Positions 1 to 10,900 of a stretch of DNA of 64,000 bases are shown here, in pieces; position 1 is the first letter of the stretch, and each line of letters begins with the position of its first letter. A program made the translations under genes and the position numbers. Under the pieces are notes generated by a model. The model was not told the DNA's origin, did no database searches, and saw nothing but the letters and a program-made list of their open reading frames with translations. This stretch comes from Xiheimicrobium sp052034585 (GTDB taxonomy: Bacteria; Myxococcota; Myxococcia; Myxococcales; Myxococcaceae): the NCBI GenBank assembly GCA_052034585.1, contig JBPOIJ010000024.1, positions 23,858-87,857 on the forward strand. The letters run 5' to 3'.

Positions 1-2681
1 TCGACGTGAACATTCAGCTCGCCGAGCTCCACCAGCAGCTGCAGCTGATGGGCGAGGCGATGGCGTATTACCAGCTGGTCGCCAACCACTACGACAAGCA
101 GGGCGACGTGAAGAAGTCGCTCGACGTCTTGCGGAAGATGGTCGACCTCGACCCCGACAACGTGCAGTCGCGGGTGAAGCTGGCAGATCTCTACATTCGC
201 GAGCGGATGAACGACGACGCGCTGGTCGAGCTGCAGCGCGCTGCTTAGCACCTCAAGCGAAAGAACCGCATAGACGACTACCTGCGCGTCGCCGAGAAGG
301 TGAGCGCGCTCAAACCCGAAGATCTCGGGCTCGCGCGGGAGCTCGCGGAGATCTACCTCCAGCGCAACGATCAGAAGCGCGCGCTGGCAAAGCTGCAGGT
401 CTGCTTCAAGGCCGACCCACGAGACATCGACACCCTGCGGCTCCTCGCGACGGCCTTCCAGGGCCTGGGGCAGACCTCGAAGACGATCAGCGTCTACAAG
501 GAGCTGGCGCGCGCCTACGCCGATCGTGGGCAGCACACCGAGTCGGAGCAGACGTGGGATCAGGTCGCCCAGCTCGACCCGAACGATCCCGACGTGGCTG
601 CGCGGCGGCCGGCGGCAGTTGCTCCCGAGCCAGAGCCGATGATGCCTCAGCGCACCGGCACCACGGGCGCAGCGCCAGTCTACACGCCTCAGCCTCCCGT
701 CACCGCTGCTGCGCCGGTCTACCAGCCGCGCCGGTCGCCGGTGCCCACCGCTCCGCCGCCCGAGGCCGCCGCGCCCAAGCGCACCGATTCTCTCGGCAAG
801 CTGCTCACCGAGACGGACGTGTACGTGAAGTACGGGCTGCACGACAAAGCGCTCGAGCACCTTCGCAAGGTCTTCGCCGTCGAGCCCGAGAACATCGACG
901 CCCACGAGAAGGCGTACGCGATCTACGTCGCTTCCAACAACCACGCGCAGGCGGCCGAGCAGCTCCTCAACGTGCTCCGGCTCCACACCCGCATCGGCGA
1001 TCGCGAGCGGGCGGCCCCGTACCTCAACACGATTCTGCAGCAGAACCCGTCGCACCCCGAGGTGCCGGTCTTCGTGCAGCTCCTCGGCACTGCGGCCACC
1101 GGCGCAGCGCCTTCGCACGACTCCCAGGCGGAGATGCCGGACGACGCGATTCTGGTCGACTCGAGCGACGACGAGGTGATCGTCGCTGACGAGCCTGGCG
1201 ACGAGCCGATCAGCGCCGAGGTGGCGATCTCCGGAGAAGAGGCGATCGAAGCGCCGGAGTACGTGCCGGACGAGATGGCGATCGCGCCGGACGACGCGGC
1301 GGCGGCGGCGCAGGTCGAGGTCGATCCTCCGCCGGTCGCCGACGAGTACGTCGAGCCGGCGCCCATCGTCTCGGACGAAGAGGGCTTCGAACCGCCCACG
1401 GCCTCGATGGCGCTCTCGGAGGAGCCGCGCACCGGCGAGTTCGAGGCACCGGCGGTGATCGAAGACGAGCTCCCGCCCGACCCCGAGCCCCTGCCCGAGC
1501 CAGACGCGTTCGACGCGACGCCAGCCTTGGGAACCCCGTCGCTCGGGGACGACGCGCACGAGGCGCCCACTCGGGCGATGAAGGCGTTCGATCCTTCCCT
1601 GCTCGGTGCCGCGCTCCGAACGCAGCAGGTCGCGCCGGTGAAGCTCGAGGACCTTCCGCGGTCCGGTGGGCCCAGCTCCACGATGTCGGACGAAGAGGAG
1701 TTCGAACCGCCCCCGGTCGAGCCGCCGCAGGATCTGCCGCTCGAAGACGAGGTGATCGAACAGCCCCAGGCCTTCGCGCCCGAAGAGCCGGTCGAGCAGC
1801 CTGTCGAAGCGCCGCCAGAGGACGAGCCCGCGTCGGAGGAGTGTGACGAAGCGACCTTCTTCATCGAGCAAGGGCTGCTGGACGAGGCGCGCGAGATCCT
1901 CGAGACGGTGCTGATCGCCTACCCCGATCACCAACGGGCGGCGCGGCTGCTCGCGCAGGTCGAGGGAGGGGGCGCGGCTCCGACGGTCGACGCGCCGCCC
2001 CCAGCGGTCGATGGAGCCCCGCTCAACGGTGAATCGAAAGACGCCTTCGATCTCGCCCAGGAACTCGCCGACGAGCTGGGCGACTTCGGTGGAGAAGCAG
2101 AGGCCGCGGCGCCTGCGCTGGGCGGCGACGACGACTACCAGGTGTCGGTCGAAGAGGTGTTCGCCGAGTTCAAGAAGGGGCTCGAGAAGGTCGTCAAACC
2201 CGAAGACGTCGACACCCACTACGATCTCGGCATCGCCTACAAGGAGATGGGCCTCGTCGACGACGCGATCAGCGAGTTCACCATCGCCCGCAAGGGGTGC
2301 GTCGGAAAGAAGAAGGAAGTCGACTGCCTCACGATGGCGGGCCTCCTCCAGATGCAGAAGGGCGACTTCGCGATGGCGGTGGACGCCTTCCTCCAGGCGC
2401 TCACCTCGGAGCACGCGACCGGCGAAGTGGAGAAGGCGACCCGCTTCGAGCTGGCGGCTGCGTACGAGGGCGCGGGGCACGCAGGGCGCGCGCTCACCCA
2501 GTACCTCAAGGTGCAGGCGAGCGATCCCGACTACCGTGACGTGAGCACCCACGTCGATCGGCTCTCGGCGGTCGCGACCCCTGAAGACGATCCACCGTCG
2601 ACCAGCGGTGGAGGCGGTCCTCCTCCCAAGAAGGGCGGATCGTCGGGGGCGAGCCCCTCGCGCAAGGTCGGCTACGTCTGA
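1..2681 (+). pseudogene. Large TPR-repeat protein interrupted by an in-frame amber codon; 5' end outside window
   Basis: The reading frame is open from the first bases of the window to a TAG at 246-248, then continues in the same frame to the TGA at 2679-2681. The residues on both sides of the TAG join into one normal TPR helix pair (LQRAA, stop, HLKRKNRIDDYLRVAEK), so this is one gene with a point nonsense change rather than two genes; GAG to TAG would be the simplest change. The GTG at 300 is an internal Val codon. TPR-like helices lie at the start, around 810-1090 and at 2160-2560. Between them is an acidic, Pro/Glu/Ala-rich low-complexity linker (about 1100-1830) with a further helical repeat near 1840-1960. 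A role as a cytoplasmic scaffold is inferred. It is followed after 10 bp by an ExeA-type ATPase, suggesting an operon. The stop may be real or a sequence error. Confidence 0.8.
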
Positions 2682-2691
2682 GGGGCGATCG

Positions 2692-4005
2692 ATGAGCTAC
2701 CTCGACCACTTTGGACTCACCGCCGAGCCCTTCAGCAACGCGCCGGTCAGCCGGTTCTATTTCAACGCGCCCCAGCACCAGCAGGCGCTCACCCGCTTGC
2801 TCTACGCGGTGAGCTCGATGAAGGGCCTCGCGGTGCTCGTCGGCGACATCGGGGCCGGGAAGACGACGCTCGCCCGGCGCATGCTCGATTCGCTGCCCGA
2901 AGAGGAATACGAGGCGGCGCTGCTGGTGATCATCCACTCGGGGATCACCGCGAGCTGGATCCTTCGGCGCATCGCGCTCCAGCTCGGCGTCGAGAACCCC
3001 GCCCAAGAGAAGCTCGCGCTGCTCTCCCAGCTCTACCAGCGGCTGCTCCAGATCTACGAGCAGGGCCGCAAGGCGGTGGTGCTGATCGACGAAGCGCAGA
3101 TGCTCGAGACCCGGGAGCTGATGGAGGAGTTCCGCGGGCTGCTCAACCTCGAGGTCCCCGAGCGCAAGCTCATCAGCTTCGTCTTCTTCGGCCTGCCGGA
3201 GATCGAGAAGAACCTGAAGCTCGACCCGCCGCTCGCCCAGCGGGTGGCCATGCGGTACCGCCTCGAGCCCTTCAACGCCGAGTCGACCGAGGCGTACATC
3301 AAGCACCGCATGCGGCTCGCAGGGAGCCCGCGGCTGCCCTTCACCACCGACGCGATGGAGGCCGTTCACCGGCGCGCCTCGGGTACGCCGCGCGTGATCA
3401 ACACCCTCTGCGACAACGCGCTCTTCGAGGCGTTTCTGGCGCGCAGCCAGGAGATCCGCGCGCCGCTCGTCGAGCAGATCGCCGACAACCTCGGCCTCGA
3501 GGCAGGCAAGGGCCAAGGGCCTGCGCCGGAGCTGGTGACCCCGAGTTCTCCGACGGCCTTCGCGCCGGCCCCAGGCATTCCCAGCGCCGTCCGCCGCGAC
3601 CCCGAGCTCGCTCCCGACGGCGGCATGATGGTGACGGCGACGGTGCAAGGTGGCGCGGTGCCGGTCTCCTCTCCGAGCGGTTCGGTGATCGGTTCTTCGC
3701 CCTCGGGCACCCATTCCTTCGTGCGTCCCTCGAGCCCGTCAGGGGTCTCGGCGCTCCCGCCGGCCCCGCCCATTCAGCCGGTCATTCCGTCGATCGTGCC
3801 CCCCGTCGCGCCGCTGCCAGTCATGGTGCCTGCCGTCGCGGGCCCGCCGCCGCCGCCTGCGCCCTCCCCAGTCGTTCAGGGTGAGCCGCTGGAGACGCCA
3901 CCTCCCGTTGAAGCGAACACACCGCCTGCTGAGCCGTCGAAGCCTCGGTCAGCAGTCGACCTGGCCGAGATCGACCGGTACCTCGAGGGCCTCGGCAAGC
4001 TGTAG
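2692..4005 (+). CDS. ExeA/GspA-type AAA ATPase with proline-rich C-terminal tail
   Basis: This is a 437-residue protein from the ATG at 2692, chosen because the family N-terminus MSYLDHFGL starts there, 10 bp after the upstream stop. It has a Walker A motif GDIGAGKTT at residues 51-59, Walker B VVLIDEAQ near 129-136, and the C-terminal helical part typical of the ExeA/GspA family up to about residue 275. In other bacteria these ATPases work with envelope machines such as type II secretion. The last roughly 160 residues are Pro/Ser/Val-rich and look disordered. No peptidoglycan-binding domain is visible, so the ATPase part may act alone or through the TPR protein encoded just upstream. The exact partner machine cannot be told from this window. 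Confidence 0.85.
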   Translation: MSYLDHFGLTAEPFSNAPVSRFYFNAPQHQQALTRLLYAVSSMKGLAVLVGDIGAGKTTLARRMLDSLPEEEYEAALLVIIHSGITASWILRRIALQLGVENPAQEKLALLSQLYQRLLQIYEQGRKAVVLIDEAQMLETRELMEEFRGLLNLEVPERKLISFVFFGLPEIEKNLKLDPPLAQRVAMRYRLEPFNAESTEAYIKHRMRLAGSPRLPFTTDAMEAVHRRASGTPRVINTLCDNALFEAFLARSQEIRAPLVEQIADNLGLEAGKGQGPAPELVTPSSPTAFAPAPGIPSAVRRDPELAPDGGMMVTATVQGGAVPVSSPSGSVIGSSPSGTHSFVRPSSPSGVSALPPAPPIQPVIPSIVPPVAPLPVMVPAVAGPPPPPAPSPVVQGEPLETPPPVEANTPPAEPSKPRSAVDLAEIDRYLEGLGKL

Positions 4006-4026
4006 GCAGCATGAAGGGTGGCGCCG

Positions 4027-7000
4027 ATGTCGCGTTGGCGACGAGGTCGAGTCGTGCTCGCCGTGGTGGCGTTGGCGCTGCTCGTGCTCGCGTTGGCGTT
4101 GCGCTCCGAGCGCGCGGGCGCTTGGGTCTGTGACGAGGTTCGCCGGCGGGCTCCTGAGGCGGTCGGCTTCGACGTTCACATCGAGAAGTGCGCGATCGAT
4201 CCCCTGACGGCGTCGGTCGAGCTGACGGGGGTGTCTGCCGGGCCTCAGAGCGCACCCCTCTTCCAGGCCGAGCTGGCCTCGGTCTCCCTCGCCGGGCTGT
4301 TTCCGGGAGGCGTGTCGCTGCAGAAGGTGATGGTGGTGCGGCCGGTCATCTCGGTCGAGCTGCCGGAGAGCGCGCCCGACTCGCAGGCCGAGGGGTGCCC
4401 ACTCGACGCGCTGGCTCGGGTGCGCATCAGCCGCCTCGAAGTGCAGGAAGGAACGCTGAACCTCACGCTGCCCCACGGCCGCACGGTGCACCTCGACGGC
4501 CTCGAGCTGAAGGCGACGGTGGGGCGACGGACGACGGAGTTCGAGGCCTCGATGGGCCACGGCACGATCGGCCTCGATCGCACTCGCAGGTTGAGCCTGG
4601 GGCGGCTCTCGGCCGAGGCCTCGCTCGACGCGAAGGAGCAGACCCTCGAGGTGCAGAAGGCCGACGGCTCGCTCGAAGGGGTGAGCCTGAGTGGCTCGGC
4701 CGAGCTGCGCGAGCTCTGCAAGCCCGCACCGGAGATCGACGCCAACGGCCAGCTGTACCTCCCGATGAGTGCACTCGAGCGGTTCGGCGTCGAGCTGCCC
4801 GAGCCGTCGGGGCAGATCTGGTCGCGGTGGTCGGTGACGGGGCCGCTGTCCTCTCCGTCGGTGAGGGCCGAGGCGCGGGCGAGCCAGGTGGTGATCGGGC
4901 CCTTTTCGCCGGGTGACTTCAGCGCGCGGCTCTCGCTCGCCGACTCGGTGGTGCGGCTCGACGACTTCTCGACCACGGCCGGCGACGGAGAGCTTCACGT
5001 GAGCGGCGAGGTGGGCCTCACGTCCGGGTTTCCGGTGAAGGCGAAGGTGGTCACCAAAGAGGCGTCGTTTGCGCGGGTGCTCGCCCGAGCGAGCGTCCCC
5101 GGCTCCTGGGTGGAGTTCCCTGCGACGGTGAACGCCGAAGTGTCGGGTCACCTCTCGCCGACGCTCTCCCTCTCGGGCCCGGCCGAGTTCAGCAGCGGCA
5201 AGTTCCTGCTCGCCTCGCGGGCGTACGACGCGCCTCGGAGCGCGGGCACCGACATCTTGGCCTTCTCCTCGGCGCACGGCACCTTCACCCTCGGCGTCAC
5301 CTCGAAGGCAGTGAGCTTCGAAGACATCGCGCTCTCGGTGGGCGCCCAGGGCCACACCCGCATCGGCGGTAGCGTGCGCCTCGGCATCGAGAAGGGCCTC
5401 GTCTTGGACATCGCGGCGAACGCGAGCGCGATCGACTTGGGCGACTTCGGCATGATCTCCGAGCTGCCGTGGTCGGGCACTGGCAGCGCGACGGTGACGG
5501 TGAAGGGCCCCTCGGAGCGGGTGGTGATCAACGGGCAGACCTCGCTCCGTGACTTCAAGTTCGCCGGCTATTCGCTGGGCGTGGTGCAGAGCCCGGTGCA
5601 CTACGAGGCCGACACGCTCTCGTTCGACGGCGCGGTGGCGCAGAAGGGGCGGACCCAGCTCTTCGGAGACGTGGGCCTCGAGTTCCGCGAGTCGGGGCTC
5701 CACACGCGTGCCTCGGTACAGCTGCCCGACGGCCGAGTCGAAGACATCGTCGATCTGCTCGTCGATCTCTCGCCCTCGATGCAGAACCTCCAGGAGGTCT
5801 TGGTGGGGAAGGTGTCGATGGTGGCGGCGATCGACTCTCCGGCGAAGCAGCTCGCGGGCGTGCTGGCGGTGCGGCTGGCCGACGTCGCCTACTTCGATCG
5901 GCGCTTCGGCGCGGCGAACCTGATCTTGCGCTTCGAAGACGGGCAGCGCCTGGTCCTCGAGCCGACGACCTTCGAGGGCCCGATGGGGCGCCTCACCGCC
6001 GACGGAGCGTGGGACTTCGACGGCCCGCTCGACTACCGAATCGCCTGGGACGAAGGCTCGTTGGCCGAGACGGTCGACCCAGCTGGTGCTCGCCAGCTGC
6101 CGCTCACCGGGGCGCTCACCGGACGCTTCGTGGTGGGGGGCGACACCGAGGTCTACGAGGTGAACGGCACGCTCGCCTCGGGTGAGGTGAAGTGGAAGGG
6201 CCAGCGGCTGGGGCCGATGCAGCTCGAGCTCGGGTTGCTCGGCCGCGAGCTCACCGTGACGGGGCAGGTCGTCAGCGGGGTGAAGGGCCGGCTGGCGCTC
6301 AAGATGCGCAACGACTGGCCCTACGACTCCAGCTTCCAGCTCGAGCTGCCCGATCTGTCCGTCTTCCTCCCGGCGTCGGCGAAGGGCTTGAACGTCGGGC
6401 TGTCGGGCGCGGTGACCTCGGTCGGGCCGATGCGAAACGTCTCCGACTCGCGGGTGACCGCCTACCTGGAGAAGGTGAACGTCTCGCGCGGGGAGGTGTC
6501 CGCCGCGAACGTCGTGCCGGTCGAGCTGGGGTGGAACGCCGGCGCGGTCGTCGTGAAGTCGCTGATGATGAAGGGCGCCACCACCGAGGTGACGGCCCAA
6601 GGCTCGTGGGGGCCGGCGCGCGTCGATCTGCGCACGCGAGGCGCGGTCGATCTCCGGTTGCTGAGCACCTTCGTTCCCGACATCGAGCGCACGTCGGGGC
6701 ACATCGACTTCACCGCAGCCTTTGGAGGGCCGGTCTCGGCGCCCACGGTGATCGGCAGCGCGGATCTCGTCGATGCGCGGCTCTCGGTGAAGGGCGAGGA
6801 TCTGACGGTGCGCTCGCTCTCTGGGCATGCCGACTTCTCGGAGTCGCGAGTGGTGCTGCAGGAGATCAACGGCTTCTTGAACGACGGGCGCCTCAAGGCT
6901 CGCGGCGATCTTCGGCTCTCGAACCTCTCGCTCGGCGCGATGGAGCTGCAGCTCGATCTCGAGGACGTCACCATGCAGGTGCGGCCACAGGTGCCGGCGA

Positions 7001-7914
7001 CCTTGTCGGGGGCGCTCCTGCTCGCCACGCGCGGCGGCAACGCGCCCTATCAGCTGTCGGGAGGCATCGACGTGGTGAAGCTCCGCTACACCGAGCCCCT
7101 GTCGATCGAGACCCTGCTCGAGTCGGCGAGGAAGCGCCCGGTGCCGTCCGACGAGCAGCCGCAGGAGTGGTTGCGCTTCGACGTCGACATCGCCGCGGGG
7201 AACGACGTGCGCGTCGAGAACAACCTCGCGCGCGCGCGCTTCTTGGGGAAGCTCAAGCTGTCGGGGAACAACGTGAAGCCGGTGCTGATCGGCTCGGTCG
7301 AGGCGGCCGAGGGCTCCCAGGCCTACTTCCGCAACAACACCTTCAACGTGGGCCGGGCGGTGCTCCAGTTCAATGGCCTCTGGCCGACCTTCGACTTCTC
7401 GGCGCAGAGCCTGGTGCGCGAGTTCCTGGTGAGCGTGAAGGCCTTCGGGCGCTTCGACGATCCCCGGCTCTCGCTCACGTCTCAGCCAGCGCTCACCGAG
7501 TCCGACATCATCTCTCTGCTCACGCTCGGGGTGACGTCGCGCGAGCAGTTGGCAGGCCAGGCCGGCTTGGGGCTCGCGGCCGAGGCGGTGCTGAACGCGA
7601 CCGGCCTCGATCGGCAGGTGCAGAAGTTCCTCCCGCAGAACGTGCTCCTCAAGGATCAGCAGGTGCGGCTGACGACGACGTTCAACGACGCCACCGGCAC
7701 CGCCGAGCCCTCCGTCACCTGGGAGTCGAAGGTGGTGTCCGACAACGTGAAGGTGGGCGTCACCCAGCCGATCACCGGCAAGGGGACGAAGGCCCAGGGC
7801 GAGCTGCGCTTCGGTCGAAACTCGTCCCTGCGGCTCCAGTGGGACAACCAGAACCAGAACACGACGTTCGGGAACCCGGGCGCAGACCTGCGGTTCCGCT
7901 TCGAATGGGAATGA
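4027..7914 (+). CDS. tamB: TamB-like translocation and assembly protein (DUF490 family)
   Basis: This is a 1295-residue protein with one N-terminal membrane helix (about residues 10-30, Val/Leu/Ala-rich), then a very long beta-strand-rich body with repeated amphipathic strands, and a C-terminal DUF490/TamB region covering roughly the last 350 residues. This matches the AsmA/TamB superfamily, which bridges the inner and outer membranes and is linked to lipid transport and assembly of outer-membrane proteins. The stop overlaps the ATG of the next gene, an Omp85 protein, reproducing the tamA/tamB pairing in reverse order (tamB first). A GTG nine bases upstream (4018) is an alternative start. The family assignment is strong; the exact cargo is not known. 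Confidence 0.88.
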   Translation: MSRWRRGRVVLAVVALALLVLALALRSERAGAWVCDEVRRRAPEAVGFDVHIEKCAIDPLTASVELTGVSAGPQSAPLFQAELASVSLAGLFPGGVSLQKVMVVRPVISVELPESAPDSQAEGCPLDALARVRISRLEVQEGTLNLTLPHGRTVHLDGLELKATVGRRTTEFEASMGHGTIGLDRTRRLSLGRLSAEASLDAKEQTLEVQKADGSLEGVSLSGSAELRELCKPAPEIDANGQLYLPMSALERFGVELPEPSGQIWSRWSVTGPLSSPSVRAEARASQVVIGPFSPGDFSARLSLADSVVRLDDFSTTAGDGELHVSGEVGLTSGFPVKAKVVTKEASFARVLARASVPGSWVEFPATVNAEVSGHLSPTLSLSGPAEFSSGKFLLASRAYDAPRSAGTDILAFSSAHGTFTLGVTSKAVSFEDIALSVGAQGHTRIGGSVRLGIEKGLVLDIAANASAIDLGDFGMISELPWSGTGSATVTVKGPSERVVINGQTSLRDFKFAGYSLGVVQSPVHYEADTLSFDGAVAQKGRTQLFGDVGLEFRESGLHTRASVQLPDGRVEDIVDLLVDLSPSMQNLQEVLVGKVSMVAAIDSPAKQLAGVLAVRLADVAYFDRRFGAANLILRFEDGQRLVLEPTTFEGPMGRLTADGAWDFDGPLDYRIAWDEGSLAETVDPAGARQLPLTGALTGRFVVGGDTEVYEVNGTLASGEVKWKGQRLGPMQLELGLLGRELTVTGQVVSGVKGRLALKMRNDWPYDSSFQLELPDLSVFLPASAKGLNVGLSGAVTSVGPMRNVSDSRVTAYLEKVNVSRGEVSAANVVPVELGWNAGAVVVKSLMMKGATTEVTAQGSWGPARVDLRTRGAVDLRLLSTFVPDIERTSGHIDFTAAFGGPVSAPTVIGSADLVDARLSVKGEDLTVRSLSGHADFSESRVVLQEINGFLNDGRLKARGDLRLSNLSLGAMELQLDLEDVTMQVRPQVPATLSGALLLATRGGNAPYQLSGGIDVVKLRYTEPLSIETLLESARKRPVPSDEQPQEWLRFDVDIAAGNDVRVENNLARARFLGKLKLSGNNVKPVLIGSVEAAEGSQAYFRNNTFNVGRAVLQFNGLWPTFDFSAQSLVREFLVSVKAFGRFDDPRLSLTSQPALTESDIISLLTLGVTSREQLAGQAGLGLAAEAVLNATGLDRQVQKFLPQNVLLKDQQVRLTTTFNDATGTAEPSVTWESKVVSDNVKVGVTQPITGKGTKAQGELRFGRNSSLRLQWDNQNQNTTFGNPGADLRFRFEWE

Positions 7915-10900
7915 CGCTCCTCCTCTGCGCGCTGCTGGCTCAGGCCCCGCTGGAGAGCGAGCGGCGGGAGGTCGTGCGGGTCGAGCTCCGTCTCCCGGTG
8001 GGGGTCGACGAGAAGCTGGTCGAGCGAATCGACGAGCTGGTGATGGTGCGCAAGGGGCAGAAGCTCTCCCGGCGCCTGGTGCGGCGATCGATCGAGAGCC
8101 TCTTCGAGTCACGGCGCTTCTCGGACGTGGTGGCGAGAGTGGAAGACGAAGGGGAGGGCGTCGCGATCGTCTTCGAGCTCTTCCCCAAGCGCATCGTCGC
8201 CGAGGTCTTCTTCGAGGGGCCTCGCCCGCTCATCGAGGCGTTCAAGCCCGAGCTCCTCACGGCGGGGCGGCTGCAGAAGGGCGCCGAGTACTGGCCGGAG
8301 CGTGGAGAACAGGGCGCCGAAGCGATGGCGGAGCTGCTCCGGCGCAGAGGGTTTCGTGACGCGACGGTCGTCCACCAGTCGATCGAGTCGGAGCTCGGGC
8401 TGTCGATCGGCTTCACCCTCGCTCCCGGAAACCCCACGCTGATCCAGGCGATCTCGTTCGCCGGAGATCCCGGGCTGAGCGTCGAGCGGCTCCTCGCGGC
8501 GACCGAGCTCTCGACCGGCCAGGTCCTCGATCTCGACGTCGCGCAGCAGGGCGTGGAGCGGCTCCGAGGGCTCCTCAAGCGGGAGCGCTACTGGCGGGCG
8601 CGGGTCGAGGCGCCCATGGTGTTCGACGGCGGGCGAATGGTGATCCCCGTGCGGGCGGGGCCCCAGTTCGAGCTCGTCTTCGCGGGCAACCGGCGCCTCA
8701 CCGACTCGGCCCTCACCGCGGTGCTCTCCTACGACGGCGAGGAGTCCCTCGATGGGCAGCTGGCGGCGAGGTTGGCGACGCGCCTCGTGCGCTTCTATCG
8801 ATCTCGCGGCTTCGCGGACGTTCGGGTGCGGGTCGCCTCGGCGAAGACGGCCGACGAGCGGCGCGCGGCCGTGGGCTTCGAGATCGAAGAGGGCAACCCG
8901 GTTCGGGTGGAGCAGGTCTTCTTCGAGGGGAACCGGGCCATCGGCGAGATCGAGCTGCGCGACGTGTTGAGCCGGGTGATCGAAGCGGCCGCCCCGAGCG
9001 TCATCAACGCCCACGGCACGGGTGACCCGCTCTCGCTCGAAGGCCGAACGGCGAGCATCTTCGGGCGCGACTTTCCTCACCCGCCCTCCATCACCGTGCT
9101 GGACGAGGGCGCGTACGGAGAAGGGCTCAAGGCGATCACCGCGCTCTACCGGGAACGCGGCCATCTCCAGGCACAGGCGGCCTTGGTGTCGATCGAGCGC
9201 ACCGGCGATCGGGCCTACACGCGCATCAAGGTCACCGAGGGGCCGGAGGCGCGGTTCCGGCTCGTGCAGAGCCAGGGCTTTCCCAAGGGGTTTCGCTCCG
9301 ACGCGCTCGAGCTCTTCAAGACGAACAGCCTCTTCACCGCCTCGGCGCTGGAGCAGCTGCGCCAATCGGTCGTTCGCGAGCTGAGCCGACGCGGCTACTA
9401 CTACGCGGAGGCCGTCGCGAGCTTCAAGCTGGACCCGACGGGCCACTTCGTCGACTGCCTGATCGACGCGACGCCGGGGCCGCGGGTGCGAGTGCGGACG
9501 ATCCTCGCGGTGGGGGCCGAGCGCACCGACTCCGAGCTGATCCTCCGGCAAGCGACGATGGCCGAGGGCCAGCCGCTCGACAGCGAGAGCCTCTACACGA
9601 CCCAGAGCAACCTGCTCGCCACCGGCGCCTTCCGCACGGCAGAGGTCGAGCTGTTGGCGCCCGAGCGCGCCGAGCCGTTGAAGACCGTCATCTTGAAGCT
9701 CAAGGAGCGGGCTCGCGTGCTGGAAGGCGGCGTCGGCTACTTCGTCGCTGACGGCCCTCGCGTGGTGTTGGACGCGGAGGTGCCGAACCTCGGCGGGCGC
9801 GCGGTGAACCTCTCGGTGCGTGGCCAGCTCAACTACTTCGGTCTGTCGGTGCCGGCGCGCACGGGGTTGGTCGACGTGAGCAACCTCGACCCCTTCGTCA
9901 CCGAGACGCTTCCGGAGTTCTTCCAGAAGTTCCCGCTGCTGCTCGCGGGCCGTGGAAACGTGTCGATCCAGAACAGGGGCTTGTTACCCTTCGACATCGG
10001 CTGGCGCCTCGACGCGGTCGGTGAGCGCGTGTTCCGTCCCCAGTTCCGCTTCACCCGCTTCGCGGCGGTGCCGACCCTCGACTGGACACGATCGTTCGAG
10101 ATTCCGCGCATCGAGAACCGGCTCAAGATGACGCTCGCGCTTCAAGGAGAGCTCGAGTGGGCGCGCGTGCAGGAGACCTCGCTGCGCTCGACGACCCCGC
10201 TCACCTTCGTCGATCAGGAGCGCCTGCGCTTCTTGTTCGGCACCTTCGGTCTCTACACCGTGCGGTTCCAACCGACCTTCGACCTGCGCGACTCGGCGCT
10301 CAGCCCGCGCAAGGGCGTGCTGCTGCAGGTGTCAGCCGAGGTGACGGGGAAGATCTACGCCGGCACGCCGATCGCGCCAGGCAGCGACGAGGAGCGCGAA
10401 GTGAACGTCTCGTTCTTCAAGACCTCGGCGATCCTCACTGGCTACCTCCCGCTCTCGCAGCGAACGGTGCTGGCGCTCTCGCTCCGCGGTGGGCGCATCG
10501 TGCCCCTGGCGAGCGACTCGGTGACCCCGCCGGTGAAGCGCTTCTTCCTCGGTGGGTCGACCTCGATGCGCGGCTTCAACGAGGATCAGCTGATCGCCGA
10601 AGATCGCCGCGCCCAGTATCGAGAGCAGGTCGCCGCGTGTCAGGTGCTCGCGGTGAAGGAAGGGTGCACCACCGCCGCCGCGACCGTCGCCAATGGCCGG
10701 CAGATTCCTTCCGAAGGTGGCGAGTTCTATGGCCTCGCCAAGGCCGAGGTGCGCTTCCCTGGCTTCAGCGTCTTCGACTTCGGCCTCTTCTTCGAGGCAG
10801 GCAACCTCTGGCTCGCGATGCCCAACGAGCTGCGGCTGCGAACGGTGCTCGGCGCGGGCGTTCGCTACAACACGCCCATCGGGCCCCTGGCGTTCGATCT

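Noticed and set aside
3949..8112. A 1387-residue open frame antisense to tamB
   Set aside because: It mirrors a strong coding gene; composition is Arg/His/Asp/Glu-rich with no domain pattern, as expected for the complementary frame in GC-rich DNA.
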